Shown piece by piece: positions 1 through 8,100 of a DNA stretch of 18,071 nt. Each line of letters begins with the position of its first letter. The stretch's first letter is position 1. A model generated the notes under the pieces. It was not told the origin of the DNA. It saw nothing but the letters and a program-made list of their open reading frames with translations, and did no database searches. The stretch is taken from NCBI GenBank assembly GCA_964392615.1, contig CAYMRB010000186.1, positions 1 through 18,071 of the forward strand, in the 5' to 3' direction. Source of the DNA: CAYMRB01 sp964392615 (GTDB lineage: Bacteria > Planctomycetota > UBA8108). Made by a program: the position numbers and the translations under genes.

Positions 1-828
1 ACGGTCGGCGGCGACGGCAACCTGCTGTTCAACGTCGGCCCGATGGCGGACGGACGGATCGAGCCGCGTCAGGTCGATCGACTGCGCGAGATGGGCAAGT
101 GGCTGAAGCGCTACGGCGACGGCATCTACGGGACCCGTGGCGGTCCGTTCAAGCCGGGCAAGTGGGGCGCCTCGACGTGCAGGGACAAGCGCATCTGGCT
201 GTACGTCATGAGGTGGCCGCAGGAGGGAGCGCTCGAGCTGCCGGCCATCGGGCGCAAGATCGTCAACGCGCGGGCGCTGTCGGGCGGCGACGTGCGAGCC
301 GAGCAGAGCGCCGACGGCATCACGATCGAGCTGCCGACGAAGGACCGAACCGAGATCGCCACCGTGATCGAGCTGACGGTCGACGGTGACGCGTTCGCCA
401 TCGAACCCGCCGCGGTGAGGCATCGCAGCGACTCGTTGGCTTTCGACCGCAAGGCGACGGCGTCGAACGTGTACCGGGAGCAGATTGCCACCTACGGCCC
501 GAAGAAGGCGATCGACGACGACCCGCAGACGCGCTGGGCGACCGACGTTGGAACGTCCGAGGCGTGGCTCGAGGTCGACCTCGGCGCGCCGATGGCCATC
601 GGTCGCATCGCGATCGACGAACCGACCGAGTACGCTCGCGTGCGGTCGTTCGAGCTGCAGCACTTCGTCGGCGGAGCGTGGAAGACGTTCCTCGCCGGCA
701 CGACGATCGGTCCGCGCTGGTCGAAGAAAATCACGCCGATCACCGCACAGCGCGTGCGGCTGAACATCCTCTCAGCGACCGACGGGCCGACGCTGACGGA
801 GTTCCAGCTGTTCGCGCCGAAGCGGTAG
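1..828 (+). CDS. Alpha-L-fucosidase (GH29), C-terminal part with F5/8-type C (discoidin/CBM32-like) domain; 5' end off window
   Basis: The reading frame is open from base 1, so the gene starts before the window; 275 codons remain. The first 30 or so residues carry the GH29 signature NLLFNVGPMADGRI followed by LREMGKWLKRYGDGIYGT, the end of the catalytic barrel in alpha-L-fucosidases. Next is the usual C-terminal beta-sandwich (RIWLYVMRWP, ELPAIG). The last 130 or so residues form an F5/8 type C domain: AIDDDPQTRWAT, WLEVDLGAP, IGRIAIDE and a final LTEFQLF. The enzyme removes terminal alpha-linked fucose from glycans and is probably exported, but its signal peptide is outside the window. The catalytic nucleophile and acid/base are also outside. 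It converges on the enolase-like gene across a scaffold gap, so its linkage to the rest is provisional. Family assignment is firm; substrate is not. Confidence 0.92.
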   Translation, partial: TVGGDGNLLFNVGPMADGRIEPRQVDRLREMGKWLKRYGDGIYGTRGGPFKPGKWGASTCRDKRIWLYVMRWPQEGALELPAIGRKIVNARALSGGDVRAEQSADGITIELPTKDRTEIATVIELTVDGDAFAIEPAAVRHRSDSLAFDRKATASNVYREQIATYGPKKAIDDDPQTRWATDVGTSEAWLEVDLGAPMAIGRIAIDEPTEYARVRSFELQHFVGGAWKTFLAGTTIGPRWSKKITPITAQRVRLNILSATDGPTLTEFQLFAPKR

Positions 829-902
829 TCAGCAGCTCGTCGCCCAAAACGCAACCGCCCCCCCCGAACGCCAGAAAGCACCGGCGAACGCACAACCACC
901 CC

Positions 903-912
903 NNNNNNNNNN
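903..912. other. Assembly gap (10 N)
   Basis: Ten consecutive N mark a scaffold join. The true gap length may differ. The gap sits inside an inverted repeat with long G/C homopolymers, which are hard to sequence through. Confidence 0.98.
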
Positions 913-922
913 GTGCTTTCTC

Positions 923-944
923 GGGCCGGGGGGGGGCGGGGGGG
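923..944 (+). other. G-rich tract, potential G-quadruplex
   Basis: The segment reads GGG, CC, G9, C, G7. This gives at least four runs of three or more G with very short spacers, which fits the intramolecular G-quadruplex pattern. It lies just past the 3' end of the enolase-like gene, on the opposite strand to that gene. Formation is inference from the base pattern only. Confidence 0.4.
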
Positions 945-967
945 TGTTTGGCGGACGGGCTCTCACC

Positions 968-2128
968 TCACGCGCTGGCGGCGACCGACGCGCCTGCGAT
1001 CTCGACAGCGTCACCGACCGCGTACTGCGCGACCGCGTCCTCGTCGAGCTCGATCCCGAGTCCCGGCCCCTGGGGGACCGCGAAGTGCGACGCCCCGTCG
1101 TACTCGAGCGGCGTCGTGAGAAGATCGTGCTCGCGAATCAGCCGCCCGAAAATGTCGCTGGGCAGCGTGCACGCCTTGCAAGCCGCGGCGACGTGCAGAT
1201 AGCTCGCCTCGAGAATGCCGAGGTCGAGCTCGCCACTGTGCCAGAACGGCGTCCCGGCTACCTCCGCGATGCCGCCGAGCTTCTGCACCCACGACATCGG
1301 GCCGCTGAAGCCGAAGGAGTCGACGGCGCCCTGCTGGAGCGCGAGGATCACGTCCTGCGGCTTCTGTGTCGAGTCGTCGCGCCAAACGGTCGTGGTGAGG
1401 GACAGCGGAATGAGGCTCTTGTCGCGCAGCTTCCGCCAGTTGCGCAGGTCCCATTGCGGGATCGGGTTCGCCAGCGTCCAGACGTTGCCGACCGCCTCGA
1501 GCCGGCGCAGGAAGCGGTGGACCTCGGAAGGGCGCTCCCAGCCGCACTGCGGATCGATGATGACCCGGAAGTCCGGGCCACACCGGGCGCGAACGGCCTG
1601 GCAAGTCTCGACGGGATCCTCGCGCAGCGAGCCCTTGAACTTCAGGCAGTCGTAGCCGAGCTCTTGGTACCGCGCGGCCCAGTCGCCGGCGTCGTCCGGA
1701 CTGCGCTGGCCGAACCAGGCGGAGCAGTGCACGCGGTCGCGGTACGCGCCCCCGAGGAGACGATAGGCGGGCACGCCGAGAGCCTTGCCGACGAGGTCGA
1801 AGATCGCGACCTCGAAGCCGCCGTACTCGCGAGCGGGCGGAATGGGCAAGTCGCGCAGGTTGAGCGCCGCGACGTCGACGCCGAGCAGCCAGCCGGCGAT
1901 CCACCGCATCGCGTCGGGGCGCACGCCGCCCCGGCTCTCGCCGACGCCAACGACGCCGTCGTCCGTATGCACGCGCAGGATCCACTTCACGAGCTCATCC
2001 GGCGGACGTGACCTGCTATCCGTGCCGCCGTGCGACACATCAAGTGGAGCGCCCCGACCGGGCGAGTTGATCGCTCCCTCGCGGGCGGGAACGGCGACCG
2101 GAGTCATTTCTATGCGTACGATCTTCAT
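968..2128 (-). CDS. Enolase-superfamily (mandelate racemase/muconate-lactonizing-like) protein with atypical metal site
   Basis: This 386-aa protein has the length and layout of sugar-acid dehydratases and racemases of the enolase superfamily. The N-terminal capping domain (about 1-115) includes DGVVGVGES. The transition motif LGVPAYRLLGGAYRDRV covers 117-133, and the barrel follows. The K-x-K motif is K163-F-K165, the first metal Asp is D192 (VIID), and H297 sits in PFWHSGE. The second ligand (Glu in the usual EEP motif) aligns with A220 in LANPIP, and the third (Glu after IPxxxG) aligns with T246 in IPLSLTTT, so two of three usual ligands appear absent. I chose the ATG at 2128 because MKIVRIEMTPV is the standard family start. 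The frame continues open to 2314, but those 62 residues look like non-coding translation. It is divergent from the methyltransferase-like gene. The reaction is unassigned; it may act on a sugar acid. Confidence 0.85.
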   Translation of the reverse strand: MKIVRIEMTPVAVPAREGAINSPGRGAPLDVSHGGTDSRSRPPDELVKWILRVHTDDGVVGVGESRGGVRPDAMRWIAGWLLGVDVAALNLRDLPIPPAREYGGFEVAIFDLVGKALGVPAYRLLGGAYRDRVHCSAWFGQRSPDDAGDWAARYQELGYDCLKFKGSLREDPVETCQAVRARCGPDFRVIIDPQCGWERPSEVHRFLRRLEAVGNVWTLANPIPQWDLRNWRKLRDKSLIPLSLTTTVWRDDSTQKPQDVILALQQGAVDSFGFSGPMSWVQKLGGIAEVAGTPFWHSGELDLGILEASYLHVAAACKACTLPSDIFGRLIREHDLLTTPLEYDGASHFAVPQGPGLGIELDEDAVAQYAVGDAVEIAGASVAASA

Positions 2129-2155
2129 GCGACCGCTCGAATTGCCAACCGCTGG

Positions 2156-2174
2156 CGTCGCATCGCCTGCGACG
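2156..2174. repeat. Inverted repeat, 7-bp arms (CGTCGCA/TGCGACG), 5-nt loop
   Basis: Perfect 7-bp arms surround TCGCC. The repeat sits 27 bp upstream of the chosen enolase-like start. It could be an operator or a leader hairpin. In this GC-rich DNA, short palindromes also occur by chance. Confidence 0.35.
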
Positions 2175-2180
2175 TGCGGG

Positions 2181-2207
2181 CTCTCGGACCGCCAGAGTCT
2201 CCGAGAG
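2181..2207. repeat. Inverted repeat, 8-bp arms (CTCTCGGA/TCCGAGAG), 11-nt spacer
   Basis: Perfect 8-bp arms at 2181-2188 and 2200-2207, upstream of the enolase-like gene and 6 bp from the previous inverted repeat. The spacing fits either an operator for a dimeric regulator or a leader stem-loop. No regulator gene is visible in the window. Confidence 0.4.
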
Positions 2208-2367
2208 GCCGGGAAAGTCGCGCCGCGGACTTCATCCCGGGTATCGACCGCTTCGGCGCGACCTGTGAAGGTGCATCGACGAGTCCTTGCCGCGGATGCC
2301 GCGACGAACGTCACGGACCGCGTGGATCGAGCCGTGCAGGTCGCAGGCGATCCGCGGGAACACCGTC

Positions 2368-2396
2368 TTCACGATCGACTCGCTACGGGATAGAGT
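2368..2396 (+). promoter_or_regulatory. Candidate sigma70-type promoter for the URO-D/MFS/GH genes
   Basis: TTCACG (2368-2373) and TAGAGT (2391-2396) are separated by 17 bp. Each matches four of six consensus positions. It would give a leader of about 70 nt before the ATG at 2474. Promoter consensus in this lineage is uncertain, so this is a weak call. Confidence 0.3.
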
Positions 2397-2426
2397 GCCA
2401 GTCTCGTGGCGCCCGGTAATTCACCT

Positions 2427-2441
2427 GCTGGTGCGACCAGC
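2427..2441 (+). repeat. Small hairpin GCTGGT-GCG-ACCAGC in the leader of the URO-D gene
   Basis: A perfect 6-bp stem with a 3-nt loop, 32 nt before the start codon. It is too short to call a terminator or riboswitch and may be chance. Confidence 0.25.
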
Positions 2442-2473
2442 GCCTCACACGGAACAGAGCGAGAGAGCCCAGG

Positions 2474-3739
2474 ATGAACTCACGCGAAAGACTCGCCGCG
2501 ACGTTGAACCACGAGGAGCCCGATCGCGTTTGCGTCGACTTCGGCGCGACGTTCGTGACGGGCATTCACGTCTCCGCCCTCGACAAGCTGCGCAAGGCGA
2601 CTCTCGGCGACCGCGTCGACCCACCGAAAGTCATCGAGCCTTACCAGATGCTCGCCGAGGTCGACGACGAGCTGCGCGCCGCGCTCGACATCGACGTCAT
2701 CGGCAGACTACCGCGTACGAGCCTCCTCGGCACGGATTGCGACGGCTGGAAGCCGTTCACGATGTTCGACGGCACGGAGTGCCTCGTGCCGCATAACTTC
2801 AACACGACCGTCGAGGAGAGCTCGGGCGATCTTCTCATGTACCCGAAGGGCAACACGGCGCTGCCGCCCTCGGCCCGCATGCCGAAGGGCGGTCTGTTCT
2901 TCGACTCCATCGTGCGCCAGGAGCCGATCGACGAGGACAAGCTCGATCCGCAGGACAACCTCGAGGAGTTCGGCCTGCTCGAGGAAGCCGACCTCGCGTA
3001 CTTCCGAGACGCGAAGCGTTGGTTCGAGGAGCGCAGCGAGTTCGGGTCGCTCCTGGTCATCCCGGGCACCGCGTTCGGCGATATCGCTCTCGTGCCGGCA
3101 CCGTTCCTCGAGCACCCGAAGGGTATCCGAGATATCTCGGAGTGGTACATGTCGACCGCGATCCGCACCGACTACGTGCGGGCGATCTTCGAGAAGCAGT
3201 GCGAGTACGCGCTGCAGAATGTCGAGACGCTGATCGACCTGTTCGGCGACGTCGTGCAGGTCGCGCTGATCACGGGCACCGACTTCGGCACGCAGCAAGG
3301 GCTCTTCATTTCGCAAGAGAGCTACCGCGACCTCTACAAGCCGTACCACACGCGGGTCAACGAGCTCATCCATCGCAAGACGAATTGGAAGACGTTCATT
3401 CACTCCTGCGGCGCGGTCTGGGATCTCATCCCGGACTTCATCGAGGCGGGCTTCGACATTCTGAACCCCGTGCAGTGCTCCGCGGCGAAGATGGATCCGC
3501 GCGCGCTCAAGAAGGAGTTCGGCGCGCAGGTCACGTTCTGGGGCGGCGGCGCGAACACGCAGGAAACGCTGGCCTTCGGCACGCCGGACGAGGTCTACCG
3601 CGAGGTGCGCGAGCGGATCGACATCTTCGGTCCCGGCGGCGGCTTCGTGTTCAACACGATCCACAACGTCCAGGGCAATACGCCTCCGGAGAACGTCCTG
3701 GCTCTGTTCCGCGCGTTGCGCGAGAGCCACGGCGCGTGA
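2474..3739 (+). CDS. Uroporphyrinogen decarboxylase (URO-D)-fold protein, MtaA/CmuA methyltransferase-like
   Basis: This 421-aa protein opens with NSRERLAATLNHEEPDRV, the standard start of the URO-D superfamily branch that includes cobamide-dependent methyltransferases. The Zn-type motif H310-S-C312-G is present, as is a later cysteine, C335, in NPVQCSA. This resembles the H-x-C...C zinc site that binds thiols in MtaA-type enzymes, and argues against true haem-pathway HemE. ITGTDFGTQQG (around 266-276) and NVQGNTPPENVL near the C-terminus are typical of the group. The ATG at 2474 follows a GAGAGAG stretch about 8 nt upstream. It is first of three same-strand genes with short gaps (31 bp to the permease). 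No corrinoid-binding protein is encoded nearby, so methyl donor, acceptor and even methyltransferase activity are unproven. A role in demethylating a methylated sugar or in one-carbon metabolism is possible. Confidence 0.85.
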   Translation: MNSRERLAATLNHEEPDRVCVDFGATFVTGIHVSALDKLRKATLGDRVDPPKVIEPYQMLAEVDDELRAALDIDVIGRLPRTSLLGTDCDGWKPFTMFDGTECLVPHNFNTTVEESSGDLLMYPKGNTALPPSARMPKGGLFFDSIVRQEPIDEDKLDPQDNLEEFGLLEEADLAYFRDAKRWFEERSEFGSLLVIPGTAFGDIALVPAPFLEHPKGIRDISEWYMSTAIRTDYVRAIFEKQCEYALQNVETLIDLFGDVVQVALITGTDFGTQQGLFISQESYRDLYKPYHTRVNELIHRKTNWKTFIHSCGAVWDLIPDFIEAGFDILNPVQCSAAKMDPRALKKEFGAQVTFWGGGANTQETLAFGTPDEVYREVRERIDIFGPGGGFVFNTIHNVQGNTPPENVLALFRALRESHGA

Positions 3740-3770
3740 CGACACGGAACACGAGCACAGCGACGACGCC

Positions 3771-5159
3771 ATGAAAGAGGACACGCGCGGCAGCCTTCTC
3801 TACCTGACCATGGTCTGCCTGGTGGCGACGCTGGGCGGGCTCTTGTTCGGATACGACACGGGGGTCATCGCGGGAGCCATCGGCTTCCTGCAGACGCACT
3901 TCGAGCTCGACGCGGCGTGGAAGGGCTGGGCGGCATCCTGCGCGCTCGCCGGCTGCGTCCTCGGCGCCGCGATGGCCGGGCCGGTCAGCGACCGCTTCGG
4001 ACGACGCGGCACGCTGATTCTCGCGGCCGTGCTGTTTCTCGTGTCGGCGATCGGCACCGCGCTGCCGCGGACGTTGACGACGTTTATCGTCTTCCGCTTC
4101 ATCGGCGGCGTCGGAGTCGGCGCGGCGTCGATGACGAGCCCGATGTACATCGCCGAGATCAGCCCGGCGCGCATCCGCGGGCGCATGGTGTCGGTCAACC
4201 AGCTCGCGATCGTGTTTGGCTTCTTCGTCGTGTACTTCGTGAACTACTTCGTCGCCGCGCACGGCATGGATGTCGGCGGCGCGTGGAATGTCGAGCTGGG
4301 CTGGCGCTGGATGTTCGGCTCCGAGGCCATTCCGGCCGTCCTGCTGCTCGCGCTGCTGTTCTTCGTCCCGGAAAGCCCACGCTGGTTGACCGAGAAGGGG
4401 CGGACGGAAAGAGCCGAGGAGATCCTGACGCGCGTCGACGGCCCGGATCACGCCAAGCGAGAGATGGCCCAGATCGAGGCCGCTCTCGCGGCAGAGAGCA
4501 GCTCTCTCCGGCAACTTCTCCGTCCGCCGCTGCGGTGGGTGCTGATCGTGGGCGTCGCGCTCGCGGTCCTGCAGCAGGTCACGGGGATCAACGTGTTCCT
4601 GTACTACGCGCCGGAGATCTTCAAAGACATCGCCGGCGAAGATGTCGACGCCGCGATGCTGCAAACCGTCGTCGTCGGAACGGTCAACATGCTGTTCACG
4701 CTCGTCGCGATCTGGACGGTCGATCGTCTCGGTCGCAAGCCGCTGATGGTCATCGGCGCGAGCGGCATGGGCGTATCGCTGGCGGCCATCGGCACCGCCG
4801 CGCTCCTCGGTCAGGCCGACGTCTGGGTGCTCGTGTTCATCCTGAGCTACATCGCGTGCTTCGCGCTGTCGGTCGGACCGGTCACATGGGTCATCCTATC
4901 AGAGGTCTTCCCGACCAAGATTCGTGGCCGCGCGATGGCGATCGCGACCCTGTGTCTGTGGATCGCGAATTTCATCGTCAGCCAGACGTTCCCGATGATG
5001 GACGAGAACGAGTGGTTGATCGAGAAGTTCAACCACGGCTTCCCGTTCTGGATCTACGGCGCCTTCTGCCTCGTACTCGTCGTCGTGACGATACGCTGCG
5101 TGCCGGAGACGAAGGGCAGGTCGCTCGAAGAGATCGAGAAGCACTGGTACTCGAAGTAG
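3771..5159 (+). CDS. Sugar porter family MFS transporter (XylE-like sugar:H+ symporter)
   Basis: This 462-aa inner-membrane permease has the usual 12-helix layout and essentially every sugar-porter signature. TM1 has GYDTGVIAGA with D29, and the loop 2-3 motif is DRFGRRG. RFIGGVGVG precedes PMYIAEISPARIRGR. PESPRWL lies at 200-206, before the cytoplasmic helices. TM7 has QQVTGINVFLYYAPEIF (sugar-binding Gln268, Gln269, Asn274), followed by DRLGRKPLM, then GPVTWVILSEVFPTKIRGR around TM10. PETKGRSLEEIE closes the protein. These match proton-coupled importers such as XylE, although the exact sugar cannot be read from sequence. It lies 31 bp after the URO-D gene and 10 bp before the glycoside hydrolase gene, so the three are probably co-transcribed. 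It likely brings in a monosaccharide freed by the neighbouring hydrolases. Confidence 0.95.
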   Translation: MKEDTRGSLLYLTMVCLVATLGGLLFGYDTGVIAGAIGFLQTHFELDAAWKGWAASCALAGCVLGAAMAGPVSDRFGRRGTLILAAVLFLVSAIGTALPRTLTTFIVFRFIGGVGVGAASMTSPMYIAEISPARIRGRMVSVNQLAIVFGFFVVYFVNYFVAAHGMDVGGAWNVELGWRWMFGSEAIPAVLLLALLFFVPESPRWLTEKGRTERAEEILTRVDGPDHAKREMAQIEAALAAESSSLRQLLRPPLRWVLIVGVALAVLQQVTGINVFLYYAPEIFKDIAGEDVDAAMLQTVVVGTVNMLFTLVAIWTVDRLGRKPLMVIGASGMGVSLAAIGTAALLGQADVWVLVFILSYIACFALSVGPVTWVILSEVFPTKIRGRAMAIATLCLWIANFIVSQTFPMMDENEWLIEKFNHGFPFWIYGAFCLVLVVVTIRCVPETKGRSLEEIEKHWYSK

Positions 5160-5163
5160 GAGA
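5158..5163 (+). promoter_or_regulatory. Ribosome binding site AGGAGA for the lipoprotein GH gene
   Basis: A strong Shine-Dalgarno core overlaps the TAG stop of the permease gene (5157-5159), with 6 nt to the ATG at 5170. This fixes the start of the lipoprotein and supports coupled translation. Confidence 0.8.
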
Positions 5164-5169
5164 TCCGGC

Positions 5170-8100
5170 ATGTCGGGACGACTCATCTTGACCGTTTCCG
5201 TCGCGTCGGTCCTGGTCGGATGCGCGTCGCTGTCCGGCGAATCGACTCCGACGGTGCCGGCGGCCATCGTCTGCAAGGCGGGCTCTTTCGGCCTCGAGAC
5301 ACTCGCTGCGCGCGAGGTGCGTCGATACGTCTATCTGCGCACGGGACAGCTGCTGCCGATCGTCGCCGACGCGCCGGAGTCCGGCGACGTCATCGAGATC
5401 GGCGTCGACGACGCACTCGACGATCAGGCGTATCGACTGAAGACGCGCTCCGACGGCGAGCGGCAGGTGCTGCAAGTCGACGGCGGCAGCGCACAGGCCG
5501 CACTCTGGGGCGCGTACCACCTCGCCGAGCAGCTCGGCGTGAGGTTCTACGTGCACGGCGACGTCGTGCCGGACGATCGCGTCGCGCTCGAGTTCCCGCA
5601 GCTCGACGAGACGCACGAGCCGCTGTTCGCGACGCGCGGCATCCAGCCGTTCCACGACTTCACCGAGGGGCCGGATTGGTGGCAGGCAGACGACTTCAAG
5701 GCGTACTTCGCGCAGCTCGCGAAGATGCGCATGAACTTCCTCGGCTTGCACTGCTACCCCGAGGGCGGCGTCGGCCCTGAACCGCTCGTCTGGATCGGTC
5801 ATCCCGACGACATCGGCGACGACGGCAAGGTGCGCTTCGCCGCGCCGACGCGTTGGGCGAGCACGGCCGGAGGCGCGTGGGGCTATGCCGGCGTCAAGAC
5901 CAGCGAGTTCGCGGCAGGTGCCGGCTTGCTGTTTCCCGAGGACGAGTACGGCCCGACCGTGACGCGCGGACACCGACCGAAGCCGACGACGCCCGAGGGC
6001 GCGGTCGAGGTCTTCGAACGCGCCGGCGCGTTCCTGCGCGACGTGTTCGCGTACGGCCGCGCGCTCGGCGTGAAAATCTGTCTCGGCACCGAAACGCCGC
6101 TCAGGATCCCGGCGACCGTGAAGGAGCGCCTGAAGGAGAAGGGGCTCGATCCGGACGCCCCGTCGACGGTGTACACGGTCTACGAGGGCATGTTCCGCCG
6201 CATCGAGAAGACGTACGCGATCGATACCTACTGGCTCTGGACGCCGGAGGGCTGGACGTGGAGCGGCGCGAACAAGCAGCAGATCGATGCGACCGTCCGC
6301 GACATCGGACTAGCGCACGCAGCGCTCGACGACATGGGCTACCCATTCGGATTCGCGACGTGTGGCTGGGTGCTTGGGCCGCCGGGCAATCGAACGCTCT
6401 TCGACGAGACGCTGCCGAAGGACGTCGCGCTGAGCTGCATCAACCGCGAGGTCGGATTCAGCTTCGTCGAGCCGGGCTTCTCGCAAGTCGACGGACGTCC
6501 GCAATGGGCGATCCCGTGGATGGAGGACGACCCGGCGATGGTCATTCCGCAGCTCTGGGTCGGCCGCATGCGTCGCGACGCCGCTGACGCGCACGCGTAC
6601 GGCTGCGACGGGCTGATCGGCATCCACTGGCGCACGAAGGTATTGGCGCCGAACGTCGCCGCGCTGGCCGAGGCCGCGTGGAGCCAAGAGGGCTGGAACG
6701 ACCGCTTCGGCGAGCGATTCCGGCTGCCGCCGGGCAAGTCGACGGACGTCCGCGTCGGTGGTCAGATCGCGCAGAATGCGAAGCTGCCGATCGCCGGCAC
6801 GGAAGAGGACGTGCTGTACCAGACGTGCCGCTACGACGTCGACGCGTACCGCGTCAAGGTGCCGAACGGCACGTACGACGTGACGCTGAAGCTCTGCGAG
6901 GTTCACTACACCGAGGCCGGCAAGCGCGTGTTCGGCATCGAGGTCGAAGGCAAGAAGGTCGTCGACGCCGTCGATCTGTTCGCGGAGGTCGGCAAGAACG
7001 CCGCGTTCGATGCGACGGTCGAGAAGGTCGCCGTCACCGACGAAGAGATCGAGATCCGCTTCGTTCGCAAGGTCGAGCTGCCGTGCATCGGCGCGATCGA
7101 GATCGTCGGTGCGACGGCGGCGAGCAATCAGGTCGAGAGTCAGCCGTACGCGCGGCGCATCAACTGCGGAGGCGAAGCGTGGAACGATTGGGAGGCCGAT
7201 CTCCCGGCATACGGGGCCGTACCGGATCGCCCGTCGCGACCGCGCGATCTGCCGAGCGCTGACTTCTACGCCGACTGGACGCGCGCGTGGTTCGGACCCG
7301 AGGTCGCCGAGGAGGCCGCGGCGCTGTTCGCGAAGTTCGACGGCGGTGAGGGCGAGTACCGAATGGCAGGAGGCGCCCACCTGCCGCGCCCGTCGACGTG
7401 GATCGACGGCCCGGGAGGCATCATCGTCAACGCGACGCCGTGGGAGGACGAGAAGAAGCGCTACGAGTTCGTCGACGCGCTGGCGAAGCTGCGGCCGAGA
7501 GTCCGAGGCGCAGGAAACCTCGCGCGTTTCGACTATTGGCTCGGCACATTCCGCTATCTGCGCGAGGTCGGCTACATCAGCTGCTTGCGCGGCAAGCTCG
7601 ACGCGATCGTCAAGCGCATCGACGCCGAGAAGGACGTCGAGAAGAAGAAGGCGCTCGCGACGACGGAGGCGTTGCCGGTGCGCATCGAGCTCGCCAGCGC
7701 GTGGGAGCGCATGATGACGGCCCAGCTCGTCGTGACCGACACGCCCGGAGAGCTCGGCACGATCGCGAACCTCGAGCAACACGTGCGACGCAATCCGCGA
7801 CGCGGCGGCGCGCTGCACTTCCTGTCGTGCCACGACGCGAAGCTCGCGGCAGCGATCGGCGCCGAGCTGCCAGCGACCATCCACCCGCGCACCGACTATC
7901 AGGGCGAGCCGCGTCTGATCGTGCCGACGAAGCGCACGCATGTCGCCGACGGAGAAGCGCTGACGATTCCGGTCATCGTGCTCGATGAGAAGCGGCCGAA
8001 AAACGCGGTGCTCCACTGGCGACCGATGGGCGAGGGGGCCTTCCAGCGCGTCGACCTCGAGCACGTCGGCCGCGCGGTCTACTCGGTCACGCTGCCGCCG

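Larger units (their letters stand above)
842..955. repeat. Imperfect inverted repeat (about 40-nt arms) spanning the scaffold gap, possible bidirectional terminator
   Basis: The left arm (about 842-882) contains GCCCAAAACGCAACCG, a C8 run (858-865) and AGAAAGCAC (873-881). The right arm (913-955) is close to its reverse complement: GTGCTTTCT (913-921), G9 (928-936), C, G7 (938-944) and GTTTGGCGG. The 9-bp inner arms match perfectly; the rest is gapped and imperfect. It lies between the convergent fucosidase and enolase-like genes, so each transcript would end in the same C-run then AGAAAGCAC pattern. It may be a two-way terminator, or a repeat that broke the assembly. The short direct repeat CGAACGC occurs at 865-871 and 885-891 beside the left arm. 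Confidence 0.5.
2129..2473. promoter_or_regulatory. Divergent intergenic region (345 bp) between enolase-like and URO-D genes
   Basis: No convincing gene lies here; open frames across it have shadow-type composition. It must hold the start signals for both divergent genes. It contains two close stem-loops near the enolase side (2156-2174 and 2181-2207), a candidate sigma70-type promoter facing right (2368-2396) and a small hairpin at 2427-2441. I saw no recognisable riboswitch, including no clear cobalamin-box element. Confidence 0.5.

Noticed and set aside
829..967. A mobile element or CRISPR remnant around the N run
   Set aside because: Only one pair of imperfect inverted arms and a 7-bp direct repeat are present; there is no transposase, no spacer pattern and no target duplication.
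944..2011. 355-residue open frame on the + strand opposite the enolase-like gene
   Set aside because: Arg/Ala/Val/Leu/Glu-rich shadow translation of a well-supported gene on the other strand; no domain motif and no ribosome site.
2129..2314. N-terminal extension of the enolase-like protein by 62 residues
   Set aside because: Composition is unlike the family, and the standard family start MKIVRIEMTPV lies at 2128.
2129..2473. Cobalamin riboswitch ahead of the methyltransferase-like gene
   Set aside because: No recognisable B12-box or matching stem arrangement could be found by eye.
2708..3784. 358-residue open frame antisense to the URO-D gene
   Set aside because: High-GC shadow frame; the + strand protein has full family motifs.
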